DNA from: Allobosea sp. TND4EK4
GTDB taxonomy: Bacteria; Pseudomonadota; Alphaproteobacteria; Rhizobiales; Beijerinckiaceae
Direction of reading: 5' to 3'
Length of the DNA: 64,000 nt
Assembly (NCBI RefSeq): GCF_900156025.1
Contig: NZ_FTMO01000003.1
Span: 186,001 to 250,000 of the forward strand
The first letter of the stretch is position 1. Each line of letters starts with the position of its first letter. Under the pieces are notes generated by a model that made no database searches, was not told the DNA's origin, and saw only the letters and a program-made list of their open reading frames with translations. Below are positions 42,586-51,385 of this stretch, one piece after another. The position numbers were made by a program, and so were the translations under genes.

Positions 42586-45579
42586 ATGGCTCGCAAGACC
42601 AAACCCGCCGCTGCGCAGTCGGCTGCCGAACAGGCCGCCGCGCTGGAGACGATGTTCGACCGCAACGCCGGCTCGGTCGCCGACCGCAACAGCCGCGCCA
42701 TCACCGTGCGCGGCGCGCGCGAGCACAATCTCAAGAACGTCGATCTGGCGATTCCCCGCGACAAGCTCGTCGTCTTCACCGGCCTCTCGGGCTCCGGCAA
42801 ATCCTCGCTCGCCTTCGACACGATCTATGCCGAAGGCCAGCGGCGTTATGTCGAGAGCCTCTCGGCCTATGCCCGCCAGTTCCTCGAGATGATGAGCAAG
42901 CCCGATGTCGACCAGATCGACGGGCTCTCGCCGGCGATCTCGATCGAGCAGAAGACGACCTCGAAGAATCCGCGCTCGACGGTCGGCACCGTCACCGAGA
43001 TCCACGACTATATGCGCCTGCTCTGGGCGCGCACCGGCATTCCCTATTCGCCCGCCACCGGCCTGCCGATCGAGAGCCAGACCGTGCAGCAGATGGTCGA
43101 CCGGCTCGCCGAGCTGCCGGAGAAGACGCGCGGCTACCTGCTGGCGCCGGTGGTGCGCGGCCGCAAGGGCGAGTTCCGCAAGGAGATGGCGGAGTGGCTG
43201 AAGCGCGGCTTCCAGCGCGTCAAGGTCAATGGCGAGTTCTACGAGATTTCCGACGCGCCGAGCCTCGACAAGAAGTTCAAGCACGACATCGACGTGGTGG
43301 TGGACCGGATCGTCATCCGGCCCGACCTCGGCGCGCGCCTGGCGGATTCGCTGGAGCAGGCGCTGGAGCTGGCTGACGGCATCGCCGTCTTCGAATATGC
43401 CGACGCGAAAGAGGAGAACGGCGATGCCCGCCGCATCACCTTCTCGTCCAAATTCGCCTGCCCGGTCTCCGGCTTCACCATCCCCGAGATCGAGCCGCGG
43501 CTGTTCTCGTTCAACAATCCGTTCGGCGCCTGCCCGGTCTGCGACGGCCTCGGCCACGAGATGCGGATCGACCCGGACATGATCGTGCCGGACCATTCGC
43601 TGACGCTGAAGAAGGGCGCCATCGCGCCCTGGGCCAAGTCGACCTCGCCCTATTACGCCCAGACGCTGGACTCGCTCTCGAAGCATTTCGGCTTCTCGAT
43701 GACGAAGCCCTGGTCCGAGCTGCCGGAGAGCGCCCGCAAGGCGATCCTGTTCGGCACGGGCTCCGAGGCCGTGCGGATGTCCTATAATGACGGCCTGCGC
43801 GCCTATGAGGTGAGGAAGCCCTTCGAGGGCGTCATCACCAATATGGAGCGGCGCTGGAAGGAGACGGAGTCGGACTGGGCGCGCGAGGAGATCGGCCGCT
43901 TCATGTCCGAGACGCCCTGCGCCGCCTGCAACGGCTATCGCCTCAAGCCCGAGGCGCTGGCGGTGAAGATCGACATGCGCCATATCGGCGAGATCTCGAA
44001 GCTCTCGGTCAGGGACGCGCTGGACTGGGTCAGCGCCCTGCCCTCGCGCCTCACCAAGAAGCAGAACGAGATCGCCCCGCGCATCCTCAAGGAGATCCGC
44101 GACCGGCTGACCTTCCTGCTCGATGTCGGGCTCGAATACCTCACCCTCGCCCGCGCCTCGGGCACGCTGTCGGGCGGCGAGAGCCAGCGCATCCGGCTCG
44201 CGAGCCAGATCGGTTCGGGCCTCACCGGCGTGCTCTATGTGCTGGACGAGCCCTCGATCGGCCTGCATCAGCGCGACAATGAGCGCCTGCTCGGCACGCT
44301 GCGGCGGCTGCGCGATCTCGGCAACACCGTGATCGTGGTCGAGCATGACGAGGACGCGATCCTCACCGCCGATTACGTCGTCGATGTCGGCCCCGGCGCC
44401 GGCATCCATGGCGGCGAGATCGTCGCCAAGGGCACGCCGCAGGACATTCTGGACGATCCGAACTCGCTCACCGGCAAATATCTCACCGGCGAGATGTCGG
44501 TCGCGGTGCCGGCCAGGCGCCGCAAGGCCTCGAGCGGCCGCAGCCTCAGGATCGTCGGCGCGCGCGGCAACAACCTCAAGAACGTCGATGTCGAGATCCC
44601 GCTCGGGCTCTTCACCTGCATCACCGGCGTCTCCGGCGGCGGCAAGTCGACGCTCGTCATCGACACGCTCTACAAGGCGGTGGCGCGCAAGCTCAACGGC
44701 GCGATCGAGCACCCGGCCCCGCATGACCGCATCGAGGGGCTGGAGCATCTCGACAAGGTCATCGACATCGACCAGTCGCCGATCGGCCGCACGCCGCGCT
44801 CGAACCCGGCGACCTATACCGGCGCCTTCACGCCGATCCGCGAATGGTTCGCCGGCCTGCCGGAGGCGAAGGCGCGCGGCTACCAGGCCGGCCGGTTCAG
44901 CTTCAACGTGAAGGGTGGCCGCTGCGAGGCCTGCCAGGGCGACGGCGTCATCAAGATCGAGATGCACTTCCTGCCGGATGTCTACGTCACCTGCGACGTC
45001 TGCAAGGGCAAGCGCTACGACCGCGAGACGCTGGAGGTGAAATACCGCGACAAGTCGATCGCCGACGTGCTCGACATGTCGGTCGAGGAGGCCAAGGGCC
45101 TGTTCAAGGCCGTGCCCTCGATCCGCGACAAGATGGAGACGCTGGCGCGCGTCGGCCTCGACTACGTCAAGGTCGGCCAGCAGGCGACGACGCTCTCAGG
45201 GGGCGAGGCGCAGCGCGTCAAGCTCTCCAAGGAACTCTCGAAGCGCGCCACCGGCCGCACGCTCTACATCCTCGACGAGCCGACGACCGGCCTCCATTTC
45301 CACGACGTCGCCAAGCTCATGGAGGTGCTGCACGAGCTGGTCGACCAGGGCAATTCGGTGGTGGTGATCGAGCACAATCTCGAGGTGGTGAAGACCGCCG
45401 ACTGGGTGATCGACATGGGCCCCGAAGGCGGCGACGGCGGCGGCGAGGTGGTGGCCGAGGGCACCCCGGAAGACATCGTCCGCATCGGCAAGGGCCATAC
45501 CGCACGATTCCTGAAGGAGGTGCTGGAGCGGCGGCCGATCAAGAAGGGGAAGGCGGTGGCGAGGGAAGCGGCGGAGTAG
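42586..45579 (+). CDS. uvrA: Excinuclease ABC subunit UvrA
   Basis: 997 residues. The damage-recognition ATPase of nucleotide excision repair, which loads UvrB. Walker A motifs are [15 protein letters not shown] and [17 protein letters not shown] signatures [10 protein letters not shown] and [10 protein letters not shown], and zinc Cys pairs [22 protein letters not shown] and [10 protein letters not shown]. The [11 protein letters not shown] and [11 protein letters not shown]alker B regions are intact. ATG at 42586 is chosen. No LexA-type direct repeat (GTTC-N7-GTTC) was seen upstream. Confidence 0.98.
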   Translation: MARKTKPAAAQSAAEQAAALETMFDRNAGSVADRNSRAITVRGAREHNLKNVDLAIPRDKLVVFTGLSGSGKSSLAFDTIYAEGQRRYVESLSAYARQFLEMMSKPDVDQIDGLSPAISIEQKTTSKNPRSTVGTVTEIHDYMRLLWARTGIPYSPATGLPIESQTVQQMVDRLAELPEKTRGYLLAPVVRGRKGEFRKEMAEWLKRGFQRVKVNGEFYEISDAPSLDKKFKHDIDVVVDRIVIRPDLGARLADSLEQALELADGIAVFEYADAKEENGDARRITFSSKFACPVSGFTIPEIEPRLFSFNNPFGACPVCDGLGHEMRIDPDMIVPDHSLTLKKGAIAPWAKSTSPYYAQTLDSLSKHFGFSMTKPWSELPESARKAILFGTGSEAVRMSYNDGLRAYEVRKPFEGVITNMERRWKETESDWAREEIGRFMSETPCAACNGYRLKPEALAVKIDMRHIGEISKLSVRDALDWVSALPSRLTKKQNEIAPRILKEIRDRLTFLLDVGLEYLTLARASGTLSGGESQRIRLASQIGSGLTGVLYVLDEPSIGLHQRDNERLLGTLRRLRDLGNTVIVVEHDEDAILTADYVVDVGPGAGIHGGEIVAKGTPQDILDDPNSLTGKYLTGEMSVAVPARRRKASSGRSLRIVGARGNNLKNVDVEIPLGLFTCITGVSGGGKSTLVIDTLYKAVARKLNGAIEHPAPHDRIEGLEHLDKVIDIDQSPIGRTPRSNPATYTGAFTPIREWFAGLPEAKARGYQAGRFSFNVKGGRCEACQGDGVIKIEMHFLPDVYVTCDVCKGKRYDRETLEVKYRDKSIADVLDMSVEEAKGLFKAVPSIRDKMETLARVGLDYVKVGQQATTLSGGEAQRVKLSKELSKRATGRTLYILDEPTTGLHFHDVAKLMEVLHELVDQGNSVVVIEHNLEVVKTADWVIDMGPEGGDGGGEVVAEGTPEDIVRIGKGHTARFLKEVLERRPIKKGKAVAREAAE

Positions 45580-45727
45580 AGCGCGGTAGCATCGATCAAC
45601 CGATCCAGTTGATTGGTATACGACTAATCGAGCACCAAACAGCCACACAACGATCTCATGGCGCACTAGCTAATTGCATCCGCCCTTGTTAGGTTACGAT
45701 TACGACAGCAGTCTCTGGAACACGCGA
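45580..45727. other. Left border of the AT-rich island
   Basis: Base composition changes abruptly after the uvrA stop. The 148 bases hold AT-rich DNA with a possible promoter for the island operon (TTGCAT 45674-45679, TACGAT 45695-45700, spacer only 15). No tRNA, integrase site or terminal repeat is visible. Confidence 0.4.
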
Positions 45728-46625
45728 ATGAAATACTTTCGCCCTATTAATGCTAAATCGTATTATGACCCCCCTGCCGCCTGATCAGCATAGCTGTGGC
45801 GACATCTGGTCAAATCTTCCTTCAATGGGACTAGTATCTGATTTAGAATTAATCGCCGGCATAACAATAACACCCGCGTGCGATGTAAGTAATTTCAAGA
45901 GCGAAACCATCACATTTTTACCTATTGTTTCAATACAACAGTACCTATCGACATTAAGTATGCTGCCTACGGTCAGGCGGAAGCTAATAGAGCGCCTGAC
46001 GTCTGCAGGCATTGTATCTGGCATAAATTGGCCTGAACCCGGCTATGAACCTCCACATGAAGGATCTATAGACCTTGAGATCATAAGACTGTCACAGATT
46101 CTCCAAGATCAAAAAACGAAAGAAAAACATAGGGCCCACATCGAGAGAGCATTAGCGGGATTACGAATTACAAAGAATTGCTGCTCCACTCAAGATAGAG
46201 AAGCAAATATTGCTGATTATGATAAACTTTACGGCAGCGAGTGGAGCGAAATAAAAGAGCAGATAGTCAAAAACTCTTTTAGAAGCGACATTCATTTTCT
46301 TCCCAAAAGTGACAACAGCGATATTTCTTATGGCCTCGCGCAACATAGCGTAGCCTTGATGCGATATCCAATTACAGTTCCATCAGAAATTCTTACGCGC
46401 GCAATATCTACGTCGGAGCAATCATGGCCCGAATTCTTAAGTTCCTATCGATCAATTAGCACAGCATCAGTATTGTTTTCAAAAGCAAGGCCGATAAAGA
46501 TATCTTCGTTAAAGTCACAATTTATGTCAGATTTGTTATCGCGATTTACATCTTTATTTAGCCGAATTGGATCGCCTGATTTTTCGAAATTTACAATTAC
46601 GAAATACTGCGCGGAGATCGAGTGA
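45728..46625 (+). CDS. Island gene 1: unrecognised protein, apparent one-base frameshift near the start
   Basis: From ATG at 45750 the uninterrupted frame gives 291 residues. It contains CGDIWSNLP (about residues 16-24), GITITPACDVSNFKSETITF (residues 37-56, an S/T-P-x-C-D motif) and a C-terminal PIKISSLKSQFMSDLLSRF then RIGSPDF segment. ATG 45750 has no ribosome site. ATG at 45728 does (TGGAA, 8 bases upstream) and encodes MKYFRPINAKSYYDP before reaching TGA at 45782-45784. Removing one C from the run 45769-45774 joins it to LPPDQHSCGDIW in the main frame, giving a natural-looking N-terminus. The coordinates given assume that joined form. No signal peptide or membrane helix. The stop overlaps the helicase start. 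Function unknown. Confidence 0.72.
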
Positions 46626-48946
46626 TGGACAAATATTTAGCCCTGAGTCAACAAACTTGCTCTTGGCTTCTTTCGCAGCGGCCAGTCCTGACGGCTCTAT
46701 ATCAGAGTCTAAGCGAGGATAATTTAAATGCCCTTGCGAAGGCGGAGTTTGTCGCCGGCCCGTTTCGAATGGCTGGCGCTATTGACGGACGGTTAATTGC
46801 AGGGTGGAATCGTGAGTACCTGAGCGGCACAGGCAATGAAAACTGGGGAATCATTAGACTTACCGGTACCTTTGGGCTGCTTGAATTAAAAGAAATTAGC
46901 CAGCAAGTATTTGAACGTCAGATTTATTTATTTAATCAGAGACTCCAAGGATTAATCGTCGATGGAGATTTTATACACCGCACTTGGCCGAATGGATCGC
47001 AAACTTGCTTAGCAGGCCGAGGTAACGAAGCTCGCCAAAATTCTGTTTGTTACTTTGAAGGCGGGCCGGGATATGGAGGATTGAACGCAAGGGCTTTGAT
47101 CTGTATTGGCCCCGGATATGACTTCGATCAACTCCAGAAATCAATCCAGTCGGAAATGCCTCGTCTGGCGGAGTTAGCTGCACTCGCCGACGGCCTCGTC
47201 GACATTAAGCGACGCCCTCTTCTGGATTCGCCGAGCCTTCAACCACTGAGATCAGCGCTCGTAGTGGGACAGCAGGCATCCCTGCAATTCGATAAAGTAA
47301 AGCTAAGTGCTGAATTTCATCCCAGTCAATCTAACATTTCATCTTATGAGACAGTCCACTGGAGCTACGAACATTGGATCGCCAGCGGCTCGCTTAATGA
47401 TTCGCAACGACGAGTTCTAGAATCAGACGTTTTACTCAAACACCCAGTTCGTGTGATTGGCCCAGCGGGTTCAGGAAAAACATTGTTGATGCAACTTCTA
47501 GCTATGCGTCACCTCAAAGCAGCACAAGAGCAGAGCGATAAAATCAAAATACTGTATGTTGTTCACAACGCGCCTATGGCGACATCTGTATCAGATCGTT
47601 TTCGCGTCCTTGGAGGCGAAGAGTTCCTAACAAGCTCTAATCAATCTCTTAAAATAACGACTTTAGCAGATTATGGGAGACAGGTTACCGGCTTAACGGA
47701 AGACATGATTATTGATAAGGATGCGCATGAAACAAAACAGTTCCAGCTTACGCAAGTGCGTAAATCGCTCAGAGAAGCGCTATCAGCAAACTCAGCGCGA
47801 ATTGATCAGAGCCCGCTACTGAAGCAAGTTACAGAAAACGATTCTCTTTTCGCGGTGTTTTCAGCACTCGTGGTCGCTGAGATTTCCAATGCGATCAAAG
47901 GTCGTGGTCTCGTCGATGATGAGAAGCGTTACGTTCATTCCGAAACGTCACTGAGCCGACTTCATGGAGTGTTAAATGTAAACGAACGATCAGTCATTTA
48001 TGATTGTTTCCGTAGATATCATACCGCGATTTTCGAAGAATTTGAGTTATTAGATTCGGATGATGTCGCTATCACCCTTGTTGGACGGCTTAGAACTCCA
48101 CTTTGGGATCTTAAGAGAAAGAAGGAGGGATTTGACTATATATTCGTTGATGAAGCTCAACTGTTCAATGAGAACGAGCGTAGAATTTTCGCATACCTAT
48201 CCAACGCGCACACGAAACATGTACCAATCGCTCTTGCCTTGGACGAGGCACAAGACATATTCGGTTTTTCTAGTGCCGGACTTGCAACGCTCGGCATCAA
48301 GGATGTCGAGAACGAAAGCTTACCTTCTAACCATAGGTCGACAAAAGAGATCGTCGATCTTGCCTTCCATGTCATCCAGCAAACAACTGATTTATTTTCG
48401 TCAGATTTCCCTGATTTTGAGACGATTGAGCAGGCAATGGTACCATCAAACCATCAGCTTGCGAAACGCCCAGCGATCATCAGGTGCAGTGACGATCAGC
48501 CTAATTTTGGACGTTTTGTAGTCAAGCAGGTGCAAAAAATGCGCGCCAGCAATGTCAGACAGATTGCGGTAGTTTGCCACGCAGAATTATACTGGAGCGA
48601 TCTTGTAGACGCCTTCAAAGCTTCCGGCCTGCCACTGCACATCATTGAGCAAAGAGGCGAAAAAATAGTTCCTGACCAACCTCTTGTTGTTCTGAGCCGC
48701 CCTTCTTTCATAGGCGGACAAGAATTTGATGCAGTTTTATCGGTTGGACTCGAGCAGGGTGTTGTGCCGCCGCGCATTGTTGACAATGCCACACTGGCCG
48801 CCGCCGTTGAGCAACAAGTACTAAGAGAAATATATCTAGCTATAACGCGCGCAAGATACAGATTTGCTATAATGCTGAACAAAGCGGCGCTTCCGAATTC
48901 AATCGTTGAGGATGCTATGTTAGCGCGCTTGATCGATCAAGCATAG
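46622..48946 (+). CDS. Island gene 2: superfamily 1A (UvrD-like) helicase with a novel N-terminal domain
   Basis: 774 residues. The helicase motifs are: Q-motif LNDSQRRVL (258-266), Walker A GPAGSGKT (280-287), Walker B YIFVDEAQ (506-513), motif III LALDEAQDIF (538-547), motif IV SNHRS (569-573), motif V GGQEFDAVLSVGLEQG (698-713), motif VI REIYLAITRAR (735-745). Residues 1-250 are an unassigned domain with GPGYGGLNARALICIGPGY; no nuclease motif is evident at the C-terminus. Start is GTG 46622 or ATG 46625; both overlap the stop of gene 1. AT-rich composition like gene 1. Likely role: ATP-dependent DNA or RNA remodelling in a defence or mobile-element system (inference). Confidence 0.85.
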   Translation: MMDKYLALSQQTCSWLLSQRPVLTALYQSLSEDNLNALAKAEFVAGPFRMAGAIDGRLIAGWNREYLSGTGNENWGIIRLTGTFGLLELKEISQQVFERQIYLFNQRLQGLIVDGDFIHRTWPNGSQTCLAGRGNEARQNSVCYFEGGPGYGGLNARALICIGPGYDFDQLQKSIQSEMPRLAELAALADGLVDIKRRPLLDSPSLQPLRSALVVGQQASLQFDKVKLSAEFHPSQSNISSYETVHWSYEHWIASGSLNDSQRRVLESDVLLKHPVRVIGPAGSGKTLLMQLLAMRHLKAAQEQSDKIKILYVVHNAPMATSVSDRFRVLGGEEFLTSSNQSLKITTLADYGRQVTGLTEDMIIDKDAHETKQFQLTQVRKSLREALSANSARIDQSPLLKQVTENDSLFAVFSALVVAEISNAIKGRGLVDDEKRYVHSETSLSRLHGVLNVNERSVIYDCFRRYHTAIFEEFELLDSDDVAITLVGRLRTPLWDLKRKKEGFDYIFVDEAQLFNENERRIFAYLSNAHTKHVPIALALDEAQDIFGFSSAGLATLGIKDVENESLPSNHRSTKEIVDLAFHVIQQTTDLFSSDFPDFETIEQAMVPSNHQLAKRPAIIRCSDDQPNFGRFVVKQVQKMRASNVRQIAVVCHAELYWSDLVDAFKASGLPLHIIEQRGEKIVPDQPLVVLSRPSFIGGQEFDAVLSVGLEQGVVPPRIVDNATLAAAVEQQVLREIYLAITRARYRFAIMLNKAALPNSIVEDAMLARLIDQA

Positions 48947-49605
48947 CTCAACTGAACGTTAACTTTGACCTTCCGATAATACATCATCGGAAGAGCGTTC
49001 GAATTTTCACTTATCCCCGCTCTCCCAACCTCCCCCATACTCCCCTCGCCCATCACCCGAACGGGGCGGCCATCCGGAGGTGTGCCAATGGCTGGGTGAA
49101 GGGTCGGCGCCTGCGGGCGGGGGTCACGCCCTGCTCCCGGGAGGCTTCGGGGCACCGCCCTGGGGGTACTACGGCCCCTGCGCGAGGAGCTCGCTGGACG
49201 GACGGCGACGCGGGAGGTGGCTCGCGAGCGCGGGAGCGACGAGGCCGTGTCGGGCCGGCGAGGGATCAGCCCCTCCCACACCCCGACATCCGCGGCCGGA
49301 CGCGCGACCGGCGCAGACGAGGCACCCGACGCGGCGCGGACCCGATAAGCGCGGCCCGAGGTCTTAAAATCGCCGAAGGCGGAGCGCCACGGGGCGTGCG
49401 ACGGGTGGCTCAATCCCGCCGCGCCGTTTCCTGGCTCAACGGAAGCGGATTGTTTTCGCGCCTCGCGGCGCTCCGCCAGCCCCGTTTCATCCGTCCCCGC
49501 CGCGCTCCTGGCGCGGGCGGCGCGGCCGCGCGCGTCCGGTCCGGCGCCGCGTTGCCATCGACGATGCCTGCCCGAAGCAGAGGCCTTGGCCGGAGGAGAC
49601 CAGCG
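48947..49605. other. Extremely GC-rich intergenic region at the island's right border
   Basis: 659 bases without a convincing gene. It begins with an AT-rich tail of about 75 bases, then switches to very GC-rich, purine/pyrimidine-skewed DNA with many short G and C runs. Long open frames exist on both strands (for example a 351-codon minus frame ending at 48937), but they encode low-complexity Arg/Pro/Ser-rich sequence without a ribosome site. It could be a repeat-element remnant or a structured RNA. No rnpB, tmRNA or 6S hallmark was found. Confidence 0.5.
48971..48992 (+). terminator. Possible terminator of the island operon
   Basis: An inverted repeat TTCCGAT (48971-48977) / ATCGGAA (48986-48992) with an 8-base loop lies 24 bases after the helicase stop. 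It is followed by GAGCGTTCGAATTTTC rather than an immediate T-run. Confidence 0.35.
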
Positions 49606-49950
49606 ATGAGCGCCAGCGAGAAATCCGCCTTCAGCGCCGAGCAGATTGCCGCATTCGAGCGCATCCAGGCGCTTCGTCCCGTCCTGTTCCGCCAGTCGGC
49701 CGACAAGGCGCGCCTCTTCGAGATCTGCCCCGATCGGAGCTGCCGGCGCGCTCGTGCGTGCTGCGAACCGCGCGGCCTGTGCTTCCAGATCTTCCTGGCC
49801 ACGACGCCGGATTATCTGCGCCGGACCTTCGTCTATGCCCTGCGCTACCGCTGCGATGGGCTCGGCCCCGAGGACGCCTGGCGCAAGGCGGAGGCTCGCG
49901 TCGCGGTGGAGGGCGCCATGCCGCTGCCGGTCGATCCCGCCGGCCGCTGA
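49606..49950 (+). CDS. Small Cys-cluster protein of unknown function
   Basis: 114 residues from ATG at 49606 with a good GGAGGA ribosome site 9-10 bases upstream. A basic Cys cluster CPDRSCRRARACCEPRGLCF lies at about residues 42-61 and could bind zinc. It is flanked by helical segments (FSAEQIAAFERIQALRP; TPDYLRRTFVYALRYRCDGLG). No family is recognised. The open frame continues 170 codons upstream into the GC-rich region, but that part has no protein character. Confidence 0.65.
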   Translation: MSASEKSAFSAEQIAAFERIQALRPVLFRQSADKARLFEICPDRSCRRARACCEPRGLCFQIFLATTPDYLRRTFVYALRYRCDGLGPEDAWRKAEARVAVEGAMPLPVDPAGR

Positions 49951-50060
49951 GCGATCCCGCGCCGCGCGGGCGCGAACCGCGCTCGCCGCCATCTGGCCCG
50001 CAGCCGGCTTTGCTCCTATGATGCGCCGCAGCGACGCGGGGCGAGGCGGCAGAGGCGGCG

Positions 50061-50882
50061 GTGAGCGGGATCGACGGGATGGAGGAGCCGGGCGGGGACA
50101 GGCGCGCGGAAAAGCGCGGCGCGGTCACCCTTGTCGGCGCCGGGCCGGGCGATCCCGAGCTTTTGACGCTGAAGGCCGTCAAGGCGCTGCAGAGCGCCGA
50201 CATCATCCTCTATGACGACCTCGTCTCGGCCGGGGTGCTCGATTTCGCCCGGCAGGAGGCGAAGCGCCTGCTCGTCGGCAAGAAGGGCTACGGCCCGCAG
50301 GTCAAGCAGGCCGAGATCAACGCGCTGATCGTCTCGCTGGCCCTGCAGGGCAAGCATGTGGTGCGGCTGAAGGGCGGCGATCCCGGTATTTTCGGCCGCG
50401 CCGGCGAGGAGATCGAGGCCTGCCGGGCCGCCGGCATCCCGGTCCGGGTCGTGCCGGGCATCTCGGCGGCGCAGGGGGCGGCGGCCTCGCTCTGCGTCTC
50501 GCTGACCCATCGCGACCACGCCCGGCGGCTGCAATTCGTCACCGGCCATTCGCGCGAGGGCGCCCTGCCGGACGATCTCGACTGGGGCGCCATGGCCGAC
50601 CCCGCCGCCTCGACGGTGATCTACATGGCCAGAGCCACCCTCCCCGGCTTCCGCGCGCACGCGCTGGCGGCCGGGCTCGATCCGGCGACCCCCGCCGTCG
50701 CGGTGCTGGCGGCGACCCGGCCCGACGAAATTCGGCTCGCCGCGACCATCGGGACGCTGCCGGAAAAGCTCGCCGACCTCCCCGCCGACCGGCCGGTCCT
50801 GGTCCTGCTCGGCCACGCCTTCGGCGCGCTTCTGGAGCAGGCGGAGCCTGCGGCGGATCGGCGCCTGTCCGGAACCGGCTAG
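50061..50882 (+). CDS. cobA: Uroporphyrinogen-III C-methyltransferase
   Basis: 273 residues. It methylates uroporphyrinogen III at C2 and C7 to precorrin-2, the branch to cobalamin and sirohaem. Motifs: VTLVGAGPGDPELLTLKAVK, ILYDDLVS, VVRLKGGDPGIFGRAGEE, VVPGISAAQGAAA, and VIYMARATLPG. It is the single-domain SUMT form rather than CysG. GTG at 50061 with AGAGG upstream is used; the first 18 residues are a non-conserved leader. No other cob genes are adjacent and no cobalamin riboswitch was seen. Confidence 0.93.
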   Translation: MSGIDGMEEPGGDRRAEKRGAVTLVGAGPGDPELLTLKAVKALQSADIILYDDLVSAGVLDFARQEAKRLLVGKKGYGPQVKQAEINALIVSLALQGKHVVRLKGGDPGIFGRAGEEIEACRAAGIPVRVVPGISAAQGAAASLCVSLTHRDHARRLQFVTGHSREGALPDDLDWGAMADPAASTVIYMARATLPGFRAHALAAGLDPATPAVAVLAATRPDEIRLAATIGTLPEKLADLPADRPVLVLLGHAFGALLEQAEPAADRRLSGTG

Positions 50883-50947
50883 ACCCGTCCGGATAATTCC
50901 TTAGGCTCGCGCCCTTCCGAATCCGGGCCGAGTTTGAGGACAGGATC

Positions 50948-51385
50948 ATGAAAGCACGCGCGCGTTGGGTCGAAGGCATGGCCTTCATGGGCGAGGCCGG
51001 CAGCGGCCACGCGGTGATGATGGACGGCGCCCCTGAATATGGCGGGCGCAATATCGGCATCCGGCCGATGGAGATGCTGCTGATCGGCCTCGCCGGCTGC
51101 ACCGGCTTCGACGTCGTCAGCATCCTCCGGAAGGGGCGCGAGAGCGTCACCGGCTGCGATGTCGAGGTGGAGGCGCAGCGCGCCGAGACCGACCCGAAGG
51201 TCTTCACCAAGATCCACCTCTCCTACCGCATCGCCGGCAAGGGGCTCTCGCAGGCCAAGGCCGAGCGGGCCGTCACATTGTCGAAGGAAAAATACTGTTC
51301 CGCTTCGATCATGCTCGGGGCGACGGCCGAGATGACCTACAGCCTCGAGGTCGTCGACGAACTGCAGAAGGATGAAGCTGCATGA
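50948..51385 (+). CDS. OsmC family peroxiredoxin-like protein
   Basis: 145 residues of the OsmC/Ohr fold: MEMLLIGLAGCTGFDVVSILRKG (first redox Cys in AGCTG) and ALTLSKEKYCSASIMLG-type helix with the second Cys (KYCSAS). The pair reduces organic or sulfur-based peroxides. A GAGGACAG ribosome site precedes ATG. The stop overlaps the start of the sulfurtransferase gene (ATGA), suggesting a shared thiol or sulfane-sulfur role. Confidence 0.9.
   Translation: MKARARWVEGMAFMGEAGSGHAVMMDGAPEYGGRNIGIRPMEMLLIGLAGCTGFDVVSILRKGRESVTGCDVEVEAQRAETDPKVFTKIHLSYRIAGKGLSQAKAERAVTLSKEKYCSASIMLGATAEMTYSLEVVDELQKDEAA

Noticed and set aside
49096..49605. N-terminal extension of the Cys-cluster protein
   Set aside because: The frame is open, but the extension is low complexity. 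A good ribosome site directly precedes the ATG at 49606.
48937..49992. 351-codon minus-strand frame through the GC-rich border region
   Set aside because: Arg/Ser/Pro-rich low complexity, no ribosome site, and it overlaps the better-supported Cys-cluster gene. Kept only as a note on possible repeat or RNA content.
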